DNA of 64,000 bases from Candidatus Flexifilum breve (GCA_016717205.1 JADKGC010000007.1:124001-188000); one strand, 5' to 3'; shown: positions 28,043 through 37,426, counted from the first letter of the stretch. The notes: a model not told the origin generated them from the letters alone. Numbers and translations are program-made.

Positions 28043-28076
28043 GGGGGCGCAGCATGCTGCGCCCCTACCTTTTTTC
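28043..28076 (+). terminator. Palindrome with T-run between binding protein and permease genes
   Basis: GGGGGCGCAGCATGCTGCGC followed by CCCTACC and six T forms a GC-rich hairpin plus U-tract. Inside an operon it would partially stop transcription after the binding-protein gene, a common way to make more binding protein than permease. The hairpin itself belongs to the dispersed palindrome families. Confidence 0.55.
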
Positions 28077-28101
28077 GCGAAAACTACCCGGGGTTTTGCT
28101 T

Positions 28102-29532
28102 ATGCCCTCGTTTCTTACCGACCTGACCGTACTCCCCATCCTGATCAGCGCCGTGGCGGCGATCATCGGCGCAGCGCTGTTCTACGTCACGTATCGGCGT
28201 TTGCACGGTAATCCGCTGGTCGGCATCGCGCTGGGCGGCGTCGCCGGGGCGGTTGCCCCGGTGCTCTTCATGCTGCCGCTCAACTACTGCACTTTTGAGG
28301 CGGAACGCGACCCCGCTGATGTCCTCTTTGGCTTAGTGCTGATCGTCGTCGGCCTGGCGATTGTGCTGCTGCCTTTGCGCTGGATCGTGTCGCGCTTGCT
28401 GCAGAATGCGCCGCTCGCGGGTGACACCACCTCGCCGGGGGCGTTCAAGAGCCGTCTGCTGCCGCTGTTCCTGCTTGCCCCCACGCTGATCATTCTGGCG
28501 CTGTTCCTGTATTATCCGTCGCTGGAAACCTTTCGCCTGTCGACTCTGCTTGCCCGGTTGGATGCGCGGCGCACGGCCTTCATCTGCGTGGATAACTTCA
28601 CTCGACTACTCCGCGACCCCGGTGACGGGCAGTCGCTGTTAACCCTCATCGGCATCGCTGTTGGTCTGCTGATTGCGGGCGTGCTGGTGCTGCGCTTCGC
28701 CGCTCACTTCACCGATCAGCCGCTCCTCGGCACCAAACGTCGCGCCCCGGTCGCGCTGCGTTATGGCGTGCCGCTCATCATCGGCGTTGTGCTCTACAGC
28801 CTCCTGTTTGACGCCGCCAGCGGCTTTTTCAGCGAGGACTATGGGCGCTCGCTTTTGGTCACGTTTGGTATCTCCATCGCGATCGTCGTCATCGGCTTGA
28901 GCTTGTCGCTGCTCATCGCGACGATGGCCTACCAGCCGATTACTGGCGCCAAGATCTACCGCACACTCTTGATCTGGCCGTATGCCATTTCGCCTGTCGT
29001 CGCCGGCGCGATCTTCTTGCTGCTGTTCAATCCGTCGGGCGGCATCATCAACTACTTCCTGCGCGGGGCATTTGGCTTCACCATCCCGTGGTTGAACGAC
29101 CCGGCTGCCGCTCCGTGGGCGATCATCCTCGCCAGCGTGTGGAAGTCAATGGGCTTCAACATCCTGTTTTATCTGGCCGGGCTGCAAAACGTCCCCAAAG
29201 ATTTGCTTGAAGCGGGCGGGATTGATGGCGCGAACGCTTTCCAGCGTTTTCGCCACATCGTCATCCCCATGCTTTCGCCCATCACCTTCTTCTTGATCAT
29301 CACCAACATGACCTACGCCTTCTTCGAAAGCTTCGGCACGGTCGACACACTCACCAACGGCGGCCCGCTCAACTCGACGAGCACGCTGATGTATGAGATC
29401 TACGAAATCGGCATCCAGAACAGCGACCTCGGCAAAGCAGCCGCGCAGTCGATCATTTTGTTCGTCATGGTCATCGGTTTGACCGTGATCCAGTTCCGCA
29501 GCGCCGACAGCCGCGTCACCTATGGAGCATAA
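28102..29532 (+). CDS. Carbohydrate ABC transporter permease, UgpA/MalF type
   Basis: 476 residues, longer than the usual 290-320. Residues 1-110 hold two to three extra hydrophobic segments (PILISAVAAIIGAALFYV, GGVAGAVAPVLFMLP). The permease core follows with LAPTLIILALFLYYPSLETF, and another hydrophobic pair (LLIAGVLVLRF, VPLIIGVVLYSLLF) is inserted before the conserved domain. The ATPase-docking EAA loop is LLEAGGIDGANAFQRFRHIV. The MalF-like extension is expected to shape the periplasmic contact with the binding protein. The chosen ATG follows GGGG; an upstream frame back to 27961 overlaps the binding-protein end and is not used. Confidence 0.9.
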   Translation: MPSFLTDLTVLPILISAVAAIIGAALFYVTYRRLHGNPLVGIALGGVAGAVAPVLFMLPLNYCTFEAERDPADVLFGLVLIVVGLAIVLLPLRWIVSRLLQNAPLAGDTTSPGAFKSRLLPLFLLAPTLIILALFLYYPSLETFRLSTLLARLDARRTAFICVDNFTRLLRDPGDGQSLLTLIGIAVGLLIAGVLVLRFAAHFTDQPLLGTKRRAPVALRYGVPLIIGVVLYSLLFDAASGFFSEDYGRSLLVTFGISIAIVVIGLSLSLLIATMAYQPITGAKIYRTLLIWPYAISPVVAGAIFLLLFNPSGGIINYFLRGAFGFTIPWLNDPAAAPWAIILASVWKSMGFNILFYLAGLQNVPKDLLEAGGIDGANAFQRFRHIVIPMLSPITFFLIITNMTYAFFESFGTVDTLTNGGPLNSTSTLMYEIYEIGIQNSDLGKAAAQSIILFVMVIGLTVIQFRSADSRVTYGA

Positions 29533-29536
29533 CCCA

Positions 29537-30409
29537 ATGGCCACAACGCTTGATCACACCCGCGCGGCGGACAGCACGACAGTGAGCCTGCGGGAGCGCC
29601 TCATCCCGAAACGCTGGTATGTGCACCTCATTTTGATCATCGCCTGCCTGTTCATCGGCTTCCCCTTGTTTTACGCTATGCTCGTCGGCACGCAGAGCAA
29701 TTCCGATGTATTCGCCTATCGCTTCCTCCCCGGCGACTCGCTCGCCTTCAACTGGGATGTCGTAATGAACATCGCGGGGCTGTGGCGCTACATGATCAAC
29801 AGCGTGTTCATCGCCATCGCCGTGACTGTGGGCAAGACTTTGCTTTCGCTGCTGGCGGGGCTGGCCTTCGTCTATTTCCGCTTCCCCGGCAAATGGATCG
29901 TGTTTGGGTTTGTCCTCATCACGCTGATGATGCCCACCGAAATCCTGATCATCGCGCTGTTCCGCTTCGTCAATCAGATCGGCTGGGGCAACACCTACCT
30001 CGCGCTGATTGTTCCGTTCCTCGCCAGCGCGACCGGGTCATTCCTGTTCCGTCAGCATTTCGCCAACATCCCGGCGGAACTCTCCGAGGCGGCGCAACTC
30101 GACGGCGCGAATCCGCTGCAGTTCCTGTTCCGCGTGCTCGTCCCCATGAGCTGGAACACTATTGGTGCGCTCGCCGTGATCCAGTTTGTGTATATGTGGA
30201 ATATGTACATCTGGCCAGCGCTCATCATGCAGGGCCAGGAGGGGCAGGTGGTGCAGGTGGGCTTGCGCACACTGGCGGGCGGTGACCAGATGACCAGCTT
30301 CGGCCCGCTCATGCTCGGCGCCGTGATCGCCAGCATCCCGCCGATTATCGTCTTTCTACTGCTGCAAAAGCAGTTCATGAGCGGCTTCGCGCTCACCCGT
30401 GACAAATAA
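29537..30409 (+). CDS. Carbohydrate ABC transporter permease, UgpE/MalG type
   Basis: 290 residues with six membrane segments, starting with LILIIACLFIGFPLFYAMLV and ending with VIASIPPIIVFLLLQKQFMSG. The docking loop is LSEAAQLDGANPLQFLFRVL. The first permease ends 4 bases upstream and its GGAG serves as the ribosome-binding site, so the two are co-translated and form the heterodimeric channel. The ATPase that would power the importer is not nearby; a shared MsmX/UgpC-type subunit elsewhere is likely. Confidence 0.92.
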   Translation: MATTLDHTRAADSTTVSLRERLIPKRWYVHLILIIACLFIGFPLFYAMLVGTQSNSDVFAYRFLPGDSLAFNWDVVMNIAGLWRYMINSVFIAIAVTVGKTLLSLLAGLAFVYFRFPGKWIVFGFVLITLMMPTEILIIALFRFVNQIGWGNTYLALIVPFLASATGSFLFRQHFANIPAELSEAAQLDGANPLQFLFRVLVPMSWNTIGALAVIQFVYMWNMYIWPALIMQGQEGQVVQVGLRTLAGGDQMTSFGPLMLGAVIASIPPIIVFLLLQKQFMSGFALTRDK

Positions 30410-30417
30410 GGCACTTC

Positions 30418-30850
30418 ATCCCCTCTCTTTTAGGAGAGGGGCTCGGGGTGAGGCTGTCTTTCGCAGGGACGAGGTACACCTCGTCGTTTTTGATCCGATT
30501 GCCTGTGATGTTGGGTTTCGGAGTGAGGCTGCCCTTCGTAGGGACGCAATTCATTGCGTCCGCTGCTCTCCGCTTCTCCGCGCCCATGTCTCGCCGAGAG
30601 AACAGACACGGCAGTCAATGTCGTCTCCCCTCCCTGAATTCGGGGAGGGGCCGGGGGTGGGGTCGGTACTCCGCCTTCATTAGTTAAACTGCATCATTGC
30701 GTCCGCTGCTCTCCGCTTCTCCGCGCCCATGCTTCGCCGAGAGAACAGACACGGCAGTCAATGTCGTCTCCTCTCCCTGAATTCGGGGAGGGGCCGGGGG
30801 TGGGGTCGGTGTCCCCTCTCCTTTAGGAGAGGGGTTAGGGGTGAGGTTTA
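30418..30850. repeat. Repeat-filled gap with a 143-base-offset direct duplication
   Basis: No gene lies in 30410-30874. It holds GAGAGGGG copies (30418-30455, 30812-30850), palindromes GGACGAGGTACACCTCGTCG-type (30468-30486) and GGGACGCAATTCATTGCGTC (30541-30560), a solo MITE end (30679-30705) and two GAATTC-centred repeats. A 116-base block is present twice, at 30552-30667 and 30695-30810, with only a few differences. Confidence 0.75.
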
Positions 30851-30874
30851 TTACTCGATAGGGGGGAGGCCGCT

Positions 30875-32224
30875 CTAACCCTCCACCGCCTTAACCAGAT
30901 ACGGATCGCCCAACCCGTCGATTTCCGCCTGCATGTTTTTCAGCGCCCGTTCGACATACGCTGCATAGCGCATCCGCTTGTCTTTGACATGCTTTTCCAG
31001 CTCCGGCAGAATGCCAAAGTTCGCTTTCATCGGTTGGAAGTGCTTCGCCTCCGCATGGGTGACGTAGTGGCACAGCGCGCCGAGCATCGTCGTCGGCGGG
31101 ATGACCCAACCGGGTTTGCCCTCCAGCCCTCGAGCGAGATTCAGCGCCGCGACCAACCCCGTCGCCACATTGCCCATATACCCCTCGACGCCCGTAATCT
31201 GACCTGCGAAGAACAAGTCCGCGCGCGTCTTGAATTGCAGCGTCGGGTGGAGCAGGGTGGGGGAGTTGATGAACGTATTGCGGTGCATCTGACCCATGCG
31301 CTCAAACTCGGCATTCTCCAGCCCGGGGATCAGGCGCAGGACTTCTTCCTGCTGCCCCCACTTGATATTTGTCTGGAAGCCGACGATGTTGTACAGCGTC
31401 CCGGCGACGTTATCCTGCCGGAGCTGCACGACCGCATGCGGTCGCCGCCCTGTGCGCGGATCGGTCAGCCCGACCGGACGCATCGGCCCATACGCCAGCG
31501 CGTCCGCCCCACGTGACGCCAACTGTTCGATCGGCAGGCAGCCCTCGAAGAACAGCTTATCTTCCGTCTCGAAGTCGCGCAGCGCCGCCCGTTCCGATCC
31601 GAGCAGCGCGCCGATGAAGCGCTCGTATTCTTCCTTGTTCATCGGGCAGTTGATGTAATCGCCCTCGTCCTCGTCGCCGCGCCCGTAGCGGCTCGCGCGG
31701 AAGGCGATGCTCATGTCGATGCTTTCCGCCGTCACAATCGGCGCGAGTGCGTCATAAAAGTACAGATACTCTTGTCCCGTCAGTCGCGCGATGTCGGCTG
31801 CCAGCGTTTCTGAGGTGAGCGGCCCGGTCGCGATGATCGTCGGCCCTTCCGGCACGCTCGTCACTTCCTCGCGAATCAACCGGATGCGCGGGTGGTTGAG
31901 CAGGTCACTCGTCACACTTTCCGCGAATAATTCGCGATCCACCGCCAGCGCACCGCCTGCCGGAACCGCCGCTTTTTCCGCTGCGTCGAGCAGTAGCGAC
32001 CGCAGCAAATCGAGTTCCGTCTTGAGCAAGCCCGACGCCCGATCCGCCAGTTTCGACCCGAACGAATTACTGCATACCAGCTCTGCCAACCGGTCACTGA
32101 CGTGCGCGCCCGTCGTTTTGCGCGGTCGCATCTCATACAACTCAACGTCGAACCCGCGCTCGGCGAGCTGCCACGCCGCCTCCGACCCCGCCAGCCCGCC
32201 GCCTATCACTTTTACCGTCGCCAT
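30875..32224 (-). CDS. trmFO: Methylenetetrahydrofolate-tRNA-(uracil-54-C5)-methyltransferase
   Basis: 449 residues, the normal size for TrmFO. The FAD-binding motif VIGGGLAGSEAAWQLAERG (about 6-24) is followed by LYEMRPRKTTGAHVSD and CSNSFGSKL. Near the middle is NCPMNKEEYERF and the conserved YGPMRPVGLTDPRTG, then FAGQITGVEGYMGNVATG toward the end. The enzyme makes ribothymidine at position 54 of tRNA using methylenetetrahydrofolate and FAD. The ATG before ATVKVIGGG is used; an upstream in-frame ATG would add 24 residues not seen in the family. Confidence 0.95.
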   Translation of the reverse strand: MATVKVIGGGLAGSEAAWQLAERGFDVELYEMRPRKTTGAHVSDRLAELVCSNSFGSKLADRASGLLKTELDLLRSLLLDAAEKAAVPAGGALAVDRELFAESVTSDLLNHPRIRLIREEVTSVPEGPTIIATGPLTSETLAADIARLTGQEYLYFYDALAPIVTAESIDMSIAFRASRYGRGDEDEGDYINCPMNKEEYERFIGALLGSERAALRDFETEDKLFFEGCLPIEQLASRGADALAYGPMRPVGLTDPRTGRRPHAVVQLRQDNVAGTLYNIVGFQTNIKWGQQEEVLRLIPGLENAEFERMGQMHRNTFINSPTLLHPTLQFKTRADLFFAGQITGVEGYMGNVATGLVAALNLARGLEGKPGWVIPPTTMLGALCHYVTHAEAKHFQPMKANFGILPELEKHVKDKRMRYAAYVERALKNMQAEIDGLGDPYLVKAVEG

Positions 32225-32300
32225 CCGTCTTACATCCCAATTCCACTGCTCCTTTAGGAGCAGTCTAGTGATCGTTTTCCCCTTAAGTAACGCCATCTTT

Positions 32301-32384
32301 CTCCCCTCTCCCTTGGGAGAGGGGCCGGGGGTGAGGCTATCTTTTCCCTCTCTCCTCGTTTCGGAGAGGGGGCTAGGGGGGAGG
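32301..32384. repeat. Two dispersed GAGAGGGG-family repeats
   Basis: Copies at 32301-32338 and 32344-32384 fill the gap downstream of the TPR protein gene. They share the hairpin plus GGGGTGAGG tail layout. Confidence 0.7.
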
Positions 32385-33629
32385 CTAGCTCAATTCCCCC
32401 GCCTGCTGATAATACTGCCGCACTTTGTCCAGATGTTCCGCACTCGGCGGCGCGAGTTCCAACGCCTCACCATACGCTTCCCGCGCCTTCGCGTACTGTC
32501 CCAACGCGAAGTAGGCATTCCCCAGCACATAGTAGATGCGGTAATCGTAGATGTCTTGATCATCCGTCTTCGCCGACTGCATCAACCGCTTGATCGCGCT
32601 GATCGCCTTCTCATACTCGCCCAGTTGATAATAGCTGCGCGCCATTCGGTAATGGAGCGAAATCTCCCACGGGTGATAAGGATTGAACTGCAGTGCGTTC
32701 TGGTACGCCGTGATCGACGCCGCGTACTGGGCTGTCCGGAAGTACGCATCGCCGAGCATCTCTTGTGCGCGTGACCATGTCACGTCAATGCCGAACGGTC
32801 GCTTGTTGATCTGCGCGAACTGCTGCAAATACCCGATGATCTCTTTGTCGCGCCCTGCCATGTGCGAGAGTGTTTCTGCCGCTGTGAGCAGCGCGTCGCT
32901 CAAGCCCGGTCGCCCTTCGACCCCCGCCGCCGTCGCCACCGTGATCGCGGTCGCTGCGACTTCGAACGCCGTTTCGTAATCGTACATCTCCCGTAGAATG
33001 CGACTGCGCAGCGTATGCACTTGCACTAGCCACAAGCGCGGCTCAGTGGTGGGGTAGGTGGCAATGGCTTTGTTCAGAAACGCGAGTGCCCCTTTGGGAT
33101 CGCGATCTTCATAGAAGGCGACGAACCCCAGACGTTCGTAACAATACGCCGTCAGCGGCGCGATGGTGCTCGGCGTCAGCAGCGCCTGCTGCAAACACTT
33201 GACCGCATCAATCGTGCGATTTTCGGTCAGCAGCACGCGTCCCTTCTGGTAGTAAATCCAGCCGAGATTTTCGTAGGTGGTGTGCTCGGTGAGCAGCTTC
33301 TCGTAGGCCAGCAGGGCATGTGCCGTATCCGCGCGGTCGGCAAATCCGACGCTCGCTAGTTCAAACCGCGCGAAATGCGTATCTGCCAGTAATTCTAAGT
33401 TTCGAGGCGTCTCAAACAGATCCGGCGCGAGGCTCTGCGCCTTCTGCAAATCTTCCAGCGCATCGTCGACCCGCGCGCTGAACAGTCGGGCGCGAGCACG
33501 CAAAATGAGCATCCGTGCGCGGCCTTGCAGCGACTGTTCCGACCGAAGGAGACGAGCGATCAGCACCTCTGCTTTCTTGATGTCGCGCTTCAGCAGCAGG
33601 TCGTCAATCGTCTGTAATTGTTCCAGCAT
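32385..33629 (-). CDS. TPR-repeat protein
   Basis: 414 residues, no signal peptide or membrane segment. Helical repeats of the TPR type run through the protein: DALEDLQKAQSLAPDLFE, NLGWIYYQKGRVLLTENRTIDAVKCLQQAL, KGALAFLNKAIATYPTTEPR, and near the C-terminus SITAYQNALQFNPYHPWE and YAKAREAYGEALELAPPSAEHL. It is probably a protein-interaction scaffold. The start MLEQLQTI has GGAGG five bases upstream. A longer open frame to 33902 exists, but its extra 91 codons are encoded by dispersed repeats and are not real. Confidence 0.85.
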   Translation of the reverse strand: MLEQLQTIDDLLLKRDIKKAEVLIARLLRSEQSLQGRARMLILRARARLFSARVDDALEDLQKAQSLAPDLFETPRNLELLADTHFARFELASVGFADRADTAHALLAYEKLLTEHTTYENLGWIYYQKGRVLLTENRTIDAVKCLQQALLTPSTIAPLTAYCYERLGFVAFYEDRDPKGALAFLNKAIATYPTTEPRLWLVQVHTLRSRILREMYDYETAFEVAATAITVATAAGVEGRPGLSDALLTAAETLSHMAGRDKEIIGYLQQFAQINKRPFGIDVTWSRAQEMLGDAYFRTAQYAASITAYQNALQFNPYHPWEISLHYRMARSYYQLGEYEKAISAIKRLMQSAKTDDQDIYDYRIYYVLGNAYFALGQYAKAREAYGEALELAPPSAEHLDKVRQYYQQAGELS

Positions 33630-33763
33630 CTCACCCTCCGGTAAACTAGCCGTGAACCGCGCTGCGCGCCGTTGCACCACTAAATCATCGCAGAAATGTC
33701 GCCGTTTGGGTAGAGACTGCCGACTCAGACTTTGTGTGAAGGTACTCCGTCGGGCGTGCTTTT

Positions 33764-33887
33764 CCCCCCTCTCTTCTAGGAGAGGGGCAGGGGTGAGGTT
33801 TGCTTTACAAAAAACCACCCCCTCGCCACCCGGAGAAGGGGCAAGGGGGTGAGGTCGCTTTTTTCTTTCGCCCCTCTCCCTTGGGAG
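33764..33887. repeat. Three dispersed GAGAGGGG-family repeats, the last cut by an IS element
   Basis: Copies lie at 33764-33800, 33816-33855 and 33870-33887. The third is interrupted by the IS4-family element and resumes at 35087-35104. Confidence 0.7.
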
Positions 33888-35076
33888 CTGAGGAGAGGAC
33901 ATGTTTGGGAAAGGGGTTGAAAAGCAGGGAGTTCATCGTTCACACTGGTAGCGACCAAGCAAACCGAGTATGAGCGATGAACTATCCATTACTGTACCAA
34001 TGGGAGAGACTGTTGTCAGCCCATTTACCGGGTTTCAATAGTTGGCAACGAGCGAATGTGGCGCTGTTTAGCTACGGGGTGATACAGGCAAAAGCTGCCA
34101 GCAAGGGGCATTGCCCAGCCACCAGCTGTGGAGAGCAAGTGGAAAGCACCGCGCGGCGGTTTCGGCGCTGGTTGGACAACGAGGCGGTGGACTTGGGGCG
34201 TTTTTCGAGGCCTGGAGTCGCTGGGTGGTGAGGTTGTGTCGGGGCGCAGAGATCACGTTGCTCGTGGATGAAACGAAGCTCCACGACCGGATTGGGGTCA
34301 TGCTGGTGGGAGTGGCGTGGCAAGGACGCTGTTTGCCGTTAGCGTGGCGCACCTACCGAGCCAACAGCGAAGCAGCGTATCCGCCGAGGGACAAGTTGGG
34401 ATGATTCGCCTTACTGCAAGCGGTGAAAGCAGGCATCGGCGATCTGGCGTCGGTCCTCGTCTTAGCCGACCGGGGATTGGCTGTTCGCCCGCCTTATGCC
34501 GGGTGGTCGAAGCCTTAGGCTGGCGCTATCTGTTCCGTAACCTGTCAGACTAAAATCGTGACTGAAGATGCCGACTATCGCATCGCTCGCCAAGTCCAAC
34601 CGGGCGAGGTGTGGAGGCAGGCGGGTCGGGTCTTCAAGCAGCGGGGACGGATTGAGGCGCACGCTCGGGCATTGTGGGGTGTTGGTTACGACGAACCGTG
34701 GGCGCTGGTGACTAATGATGAACGGCTCACCGGATACGAGTATGCGCGCGCAATTGGCAGGAGCAAAGTTTTCGTGACCTGAAAAGTGGCGGTTGGCATT
34801 GGGGCGACAGTCGCCTACGTTCTCCCCACCACGTCGCGAACCTGCTCATCCTCTTGGCCATTGCCTATACTTGGATGGTCGCGCTCGGCAGTCAAGCGGT
34901 CGCGGCAGGTTGCGCCCAACCCTGGTCCTGCCCCAACGGTGCTTTCCGGCGCTTGTGGAGTCTCTTTCGGGAAGGACTGCGTTACTTCGCGCAAGTCGTT
35001 CAACGGCAAACCGTGTGTCTGGGCTTTACCTTTATCCCAGACACACGGCTCACTTGAAAACGTGTCCTCTCCTCAG
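33888..35076 (+). mobile_element. IS4-family insertion sequence, degenerate, with intact ends and target duplication
   Basis: 1189 bases. The left end CTGAGGAGAGGACATGTTT and the right end AAACGTGTCCTCTCCTCAG are 19-base inverted repeats with one mismatch. The element is flanked on both sides by the direct repeat CCCTTGGGAG (33878-33887 and 35077-35086), a 10-base target duplication in the IS4-family range. Removing the element and one duplicate restores a continuous GAGAGGG repeat, so the insertion target was a dispersed repeat. The transposase inside is broken. Confidence 0.85.
33977..35057 (+). pseudogene. IS4-family DDE transposase, decayed
   Basis: The gene length (about 360 codons) fits one DDE transposase, but it is spread over three frames. 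The N-terminus is MNYPLLYQWERLLSAHLPGF. The first Asp is in LLVDETKLHDR, the second in VLVLADRGLA, and the Glu is in QEQSFRDLKSGGWHWGD. Lesions seen are a frameshift near 34200 (a lost G in a G-run), an in-frame TGA at 34402, a shift near 34470, a stop near 34551, a shift near 34750. The end (FTFIPDTRLT) touches the right terminal repeat. With at least five lesions in one kilobase it cannot make an active transposase. Confidence 0.85.
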
Positions 35077-35114
35077 CCCTTGGGAGAGAGGGCGGGGGTG
35101 AGGCTAGCCCTCCC

Positions 35115-36380
35115 TTACGACCACGCCTTTAGCACAATCGACGCGTTCTGCCCGCCCAGCCCGAAGCTGTTCGACAGCACGTATTTCAACCCCTTCATAT
35201 CGCGCCCGACGTTCGGCACGTAATCGAGGTCGAGTTCGGGATCGGGCGTCTCATAGTTGATCGTCGGGTGCAGCGCGCCTTCGACGAGGCTCATCACGCA
35301 CGCCACGATTTCAATCGCGCCGGACGCGCCGAGCGCGTGCCCCATCATGCTTTTGGTCGACGAAATCGCCATGTTATAGGCATGTTCGCCAAACACCTGC
35401 TTGATCGCCAGCGTTTCCATAGCGTCGTTCGCCTGCGTCGACGTGCCGTGCGCGTTGATGTACTGGATATCTTCGGGATTAACATGCGCGTTTTCCAGCG
35501 CCCACCGCATCGACCGCATCGCGCCCTTGCCTTCGGGATCGAGCGCCGCGATGTGATACGCATCCGACGACGACGCGTGCCCGAGAATTTCCGCGTAAAT
35601 CCGCGCGCCGCGCTTGAGCGCATGCTGCAAGCTCTCGATGACCATGACCGCCGAGCCTTCGCTGAACACGAAGCCGGAGCGGTTCTTATCGAATGGACGG
35701 CTCGCCAGTTCCGGTCGATCATTGTAGCCCGTGGCCAGCGCGTCCATCGCTTCAAATCCGGCGATGGCGTAGTCTTGCAGCACCGCTTCGACGCCGCCCG
35801 TGATCACCATATCCGAGCGCCCATTCTTAATCAGTTCGCTCGCTTCGCCGACGGCCTGCGTTCCTGCCGCGCACGCCGTCGCCGGGGCGATCAGCGGGCC
35901 GAGCGTTCGCATGAACTTGCTCACATAATGACCGGGCATGTTCGGTAGTGAATTGATCAGCATCAGCGGATTCGGCTTCTTGTAGCCAGAGGATTTGTAG
36001 CGCGTCGTGCTCTGTTCCGACTGTTCGTGCGACCCGAGGGTCGTCCCGATCACCGTGCCGACGCGGTCGCCTTCCGCCTCAATCATCTCGGTCGTCAGAC
36101 CCGCATCCTGCGTCGCCATCGTGGCCGCCGCAACGGCGAACTGCGATGCGCGGCCCATGCGGCGCGCTTCCTTATGCTCGATATACTTGGTCGGCTCGAA
36201 ACCGCGCACTTCGCCGCCAATTTGCACGGGAACGTGTTCAATCGGAATCGTTTCGATGTGGCGGATGCCGGATTTTCCGGCCTTCAGATTCTCCCACAGC
36301 GACTTCACGTCGCCCAAACAGGTGACTGCGCCCATCCCGGTGATGACCACGCGGGGGCGACCGTTACGCAGTAGTTCCAT
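35115..36380 (-). CDS. fabF: 3-oxoacyl-ACP synthase II
   Basis: 421 residues of a condensing enzyme that elongates fatty acids from acyl-ACP and malonyl-ACP. The active Cys is in TACAAGTQAV (about 174), the two His in INAHGTSTQAND (about 313) and MMGHALGASGAIE (about 350), and the acyl-pocket gate region is LSNSFGLGGQNASIVL near the end. It follows plsX with a 47-base gap, a usual fatty acid/phospholipid gene order. The ribosome-binding site is weak. Confidence 0.93.
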   Translation of the reverse strand: MELLRNGRPRVVITGMGAVTCLGDVKSLWENLKAGKSGIRHIETIPIEHVPVQIGGEVRGFEPTKYIEHKEARRMGRASQFAVAAATMATQDAGLTTEMIEAEGDRVGTVIGTTLGSHEQSEQSTTRYKSSGYKKPNPLMLINSLPNMPGHYVSKFMRTLGPLIAPATACAAGTQAVGEASELIKNGRSDMVITGGVEAVLQDYAIAGFEAMDALATGYNDRPELASRPFDKNRSGFVFSEGSAVMVIESLQHALKRGARIYAEILGHASSSDAYHIAALDPEGKGAMRSMRWALENAHVNPEDIQYINAHGTSTQANDAMETLAIKQVFGEHAYNMAISSTKSMMGHALGASGAIEIVACVMSLVEGALHPTINYETPDPELDLDYVPNVGRDMKGLKYVLSNSFGLGGQNASIVLKAWS

Positions 36381-36427
36381 GTGCGTTGAGCGGCGCGAAT
36401 GCCGCCGTCCTCCTTAATAAGCTAGAC

Positions 36428-37426
36428 TCACGCTAAGGTCTTCAGTCCGGACTCAATCGACTCGATGACTCTGCCAGTGACTGCTTTCCGTGCTTGGCCG
36501 ATCGCGTTTTTAATCGCTCTGTCGTTGGATCGTCCGTGACCTATAATGACAACACCGTTCACCCCCAAAAGGGGCGCGCCGCCAATCTCAAATGGATCAA
36601 TCATCTTTTGCACGCGCCGGAAGGCCGGTCGAGCCAGCGCGCCGCCCAGCTTCGTGATCGTCGTCCGCATCATTTCCTCGCGCAGTTGCAGCGCCATCGT
36701 TCGCGTTGCCGCTTCTGCCGTTTTGATGAAGATGTTCCCGACAAAGCCATCCATGACCACCACATCCGCGCCGCCGGTCAGCGCTTCCTTCGGTTCGATG
36801 TTCCCAACAAAGTTGATCGGCAGGTCGCGCAGCAGCGCCACCGCCTCATGGATCAGGGCTGTGCCTTTGCCTTCTTCTTCGCCATTTGAGAGCAGTGCCA
36901 CGCGCGGCTCATTGATCTTGCCCGCGTTCTGCGCGTACAATTTGCCCATGATCGCGAACTGGGCCAGCCAATCGGCCTTCGAGTCGGCATTCGCGCCCAC
37001 ATCCAACATGATCGGGTTGGCAGTTCCCAGCGGCAAAATCGTGGTCAGCGCCGGGCGCTTGACGCCGGGAATGCGCCGCAGCGTGAACAGGGTAGCGATG
37101 CTCAGTGCCGCGCCTGTGTTGCCCGCGGTGACGAAACCGTCCGCCTTACCATCCTTGACCAGATTCATCCCCACATGCATTGATGAGTTCGGCTTGGCTT
37201 TGCCCACCACCGACGGCTTATCTTCCATCGTGACCACGTCACCCGCATGCACAATCTCGATCTTCAAGCCGGTTGTGTCATGTTTGGCGAGCTCAGCCTG
37301 CAAGCTTTTCTCATCGCCGACCAAACAGATCGTATCGTCGCGCCATTCTCGCGCTGCCAGCACGCCACCGGCTACATCGGGGACGGGGTACGTATCGCTG
37401 CCCATCGCATCTAAAGCGATTCGCAT
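36428..37426 (-). CDS. plsX: Phosphate acyltransferase PlsX
   Basis: 332 residues. It starts RIALDAMGSDTYPVPDVAGG and has SMHVGMNLVKDGKADGFVTAGNTGA, LDVGANADSKADWLAQFA and GAPLLGVNGVVIIGHGRSNDRAIKNAI, all characteristic of PlsX. The enzyme converts acyl-ACP to acyl-phosphate, the first step toward phosphatidic acid in the PlsX-PlsY route. AAAGGATC precedes the ATG. It heads the plsX-fabF pair. Confidence 0.95.
   Translation of the reverse strand: MRIALDAMGSDTYPVPDVAGGVLAAREWRDDTICLVGDEKSLQAELAKHDTTGLKIEIVHAGDVVTMEDKPSVVGKAKPNSSMHVGMNLVKDGKADGFVTAGNTGAALSIATLFTLRRIPGVKRPALTTILPLGTANPIMLDVGANADSKADWLAQFAIMGKLYAQNAGKINEPRVALLSNGEEEGKGTALIHEAVALLRDLPINFVGNIEPKEALTGGADVVVMDGFVGNIFIKTAEAATRTMALQLREEMMRTTITKLGGALARPAFRRVQKMIDPFEIGGAPLLGVNGVVIIGHGRSNDRAIKNAIGQARKAVTGRVIESIESGLKTLA

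Noticed and set aside
33630..33902. N-terminal extension of the TPR protein
   Set aside because: The 91 extra codons are translated dispersed repeats (RPHPLAPSPGGEG, LTPAPLLEERGE), while MLEQLQTI has an ideal GGAGG site.
33977..34404. Two short intact transposase genes
   Set aside because: They are consecutive pieces of one broken DDE transposase; neither holds the full catalytic triad.
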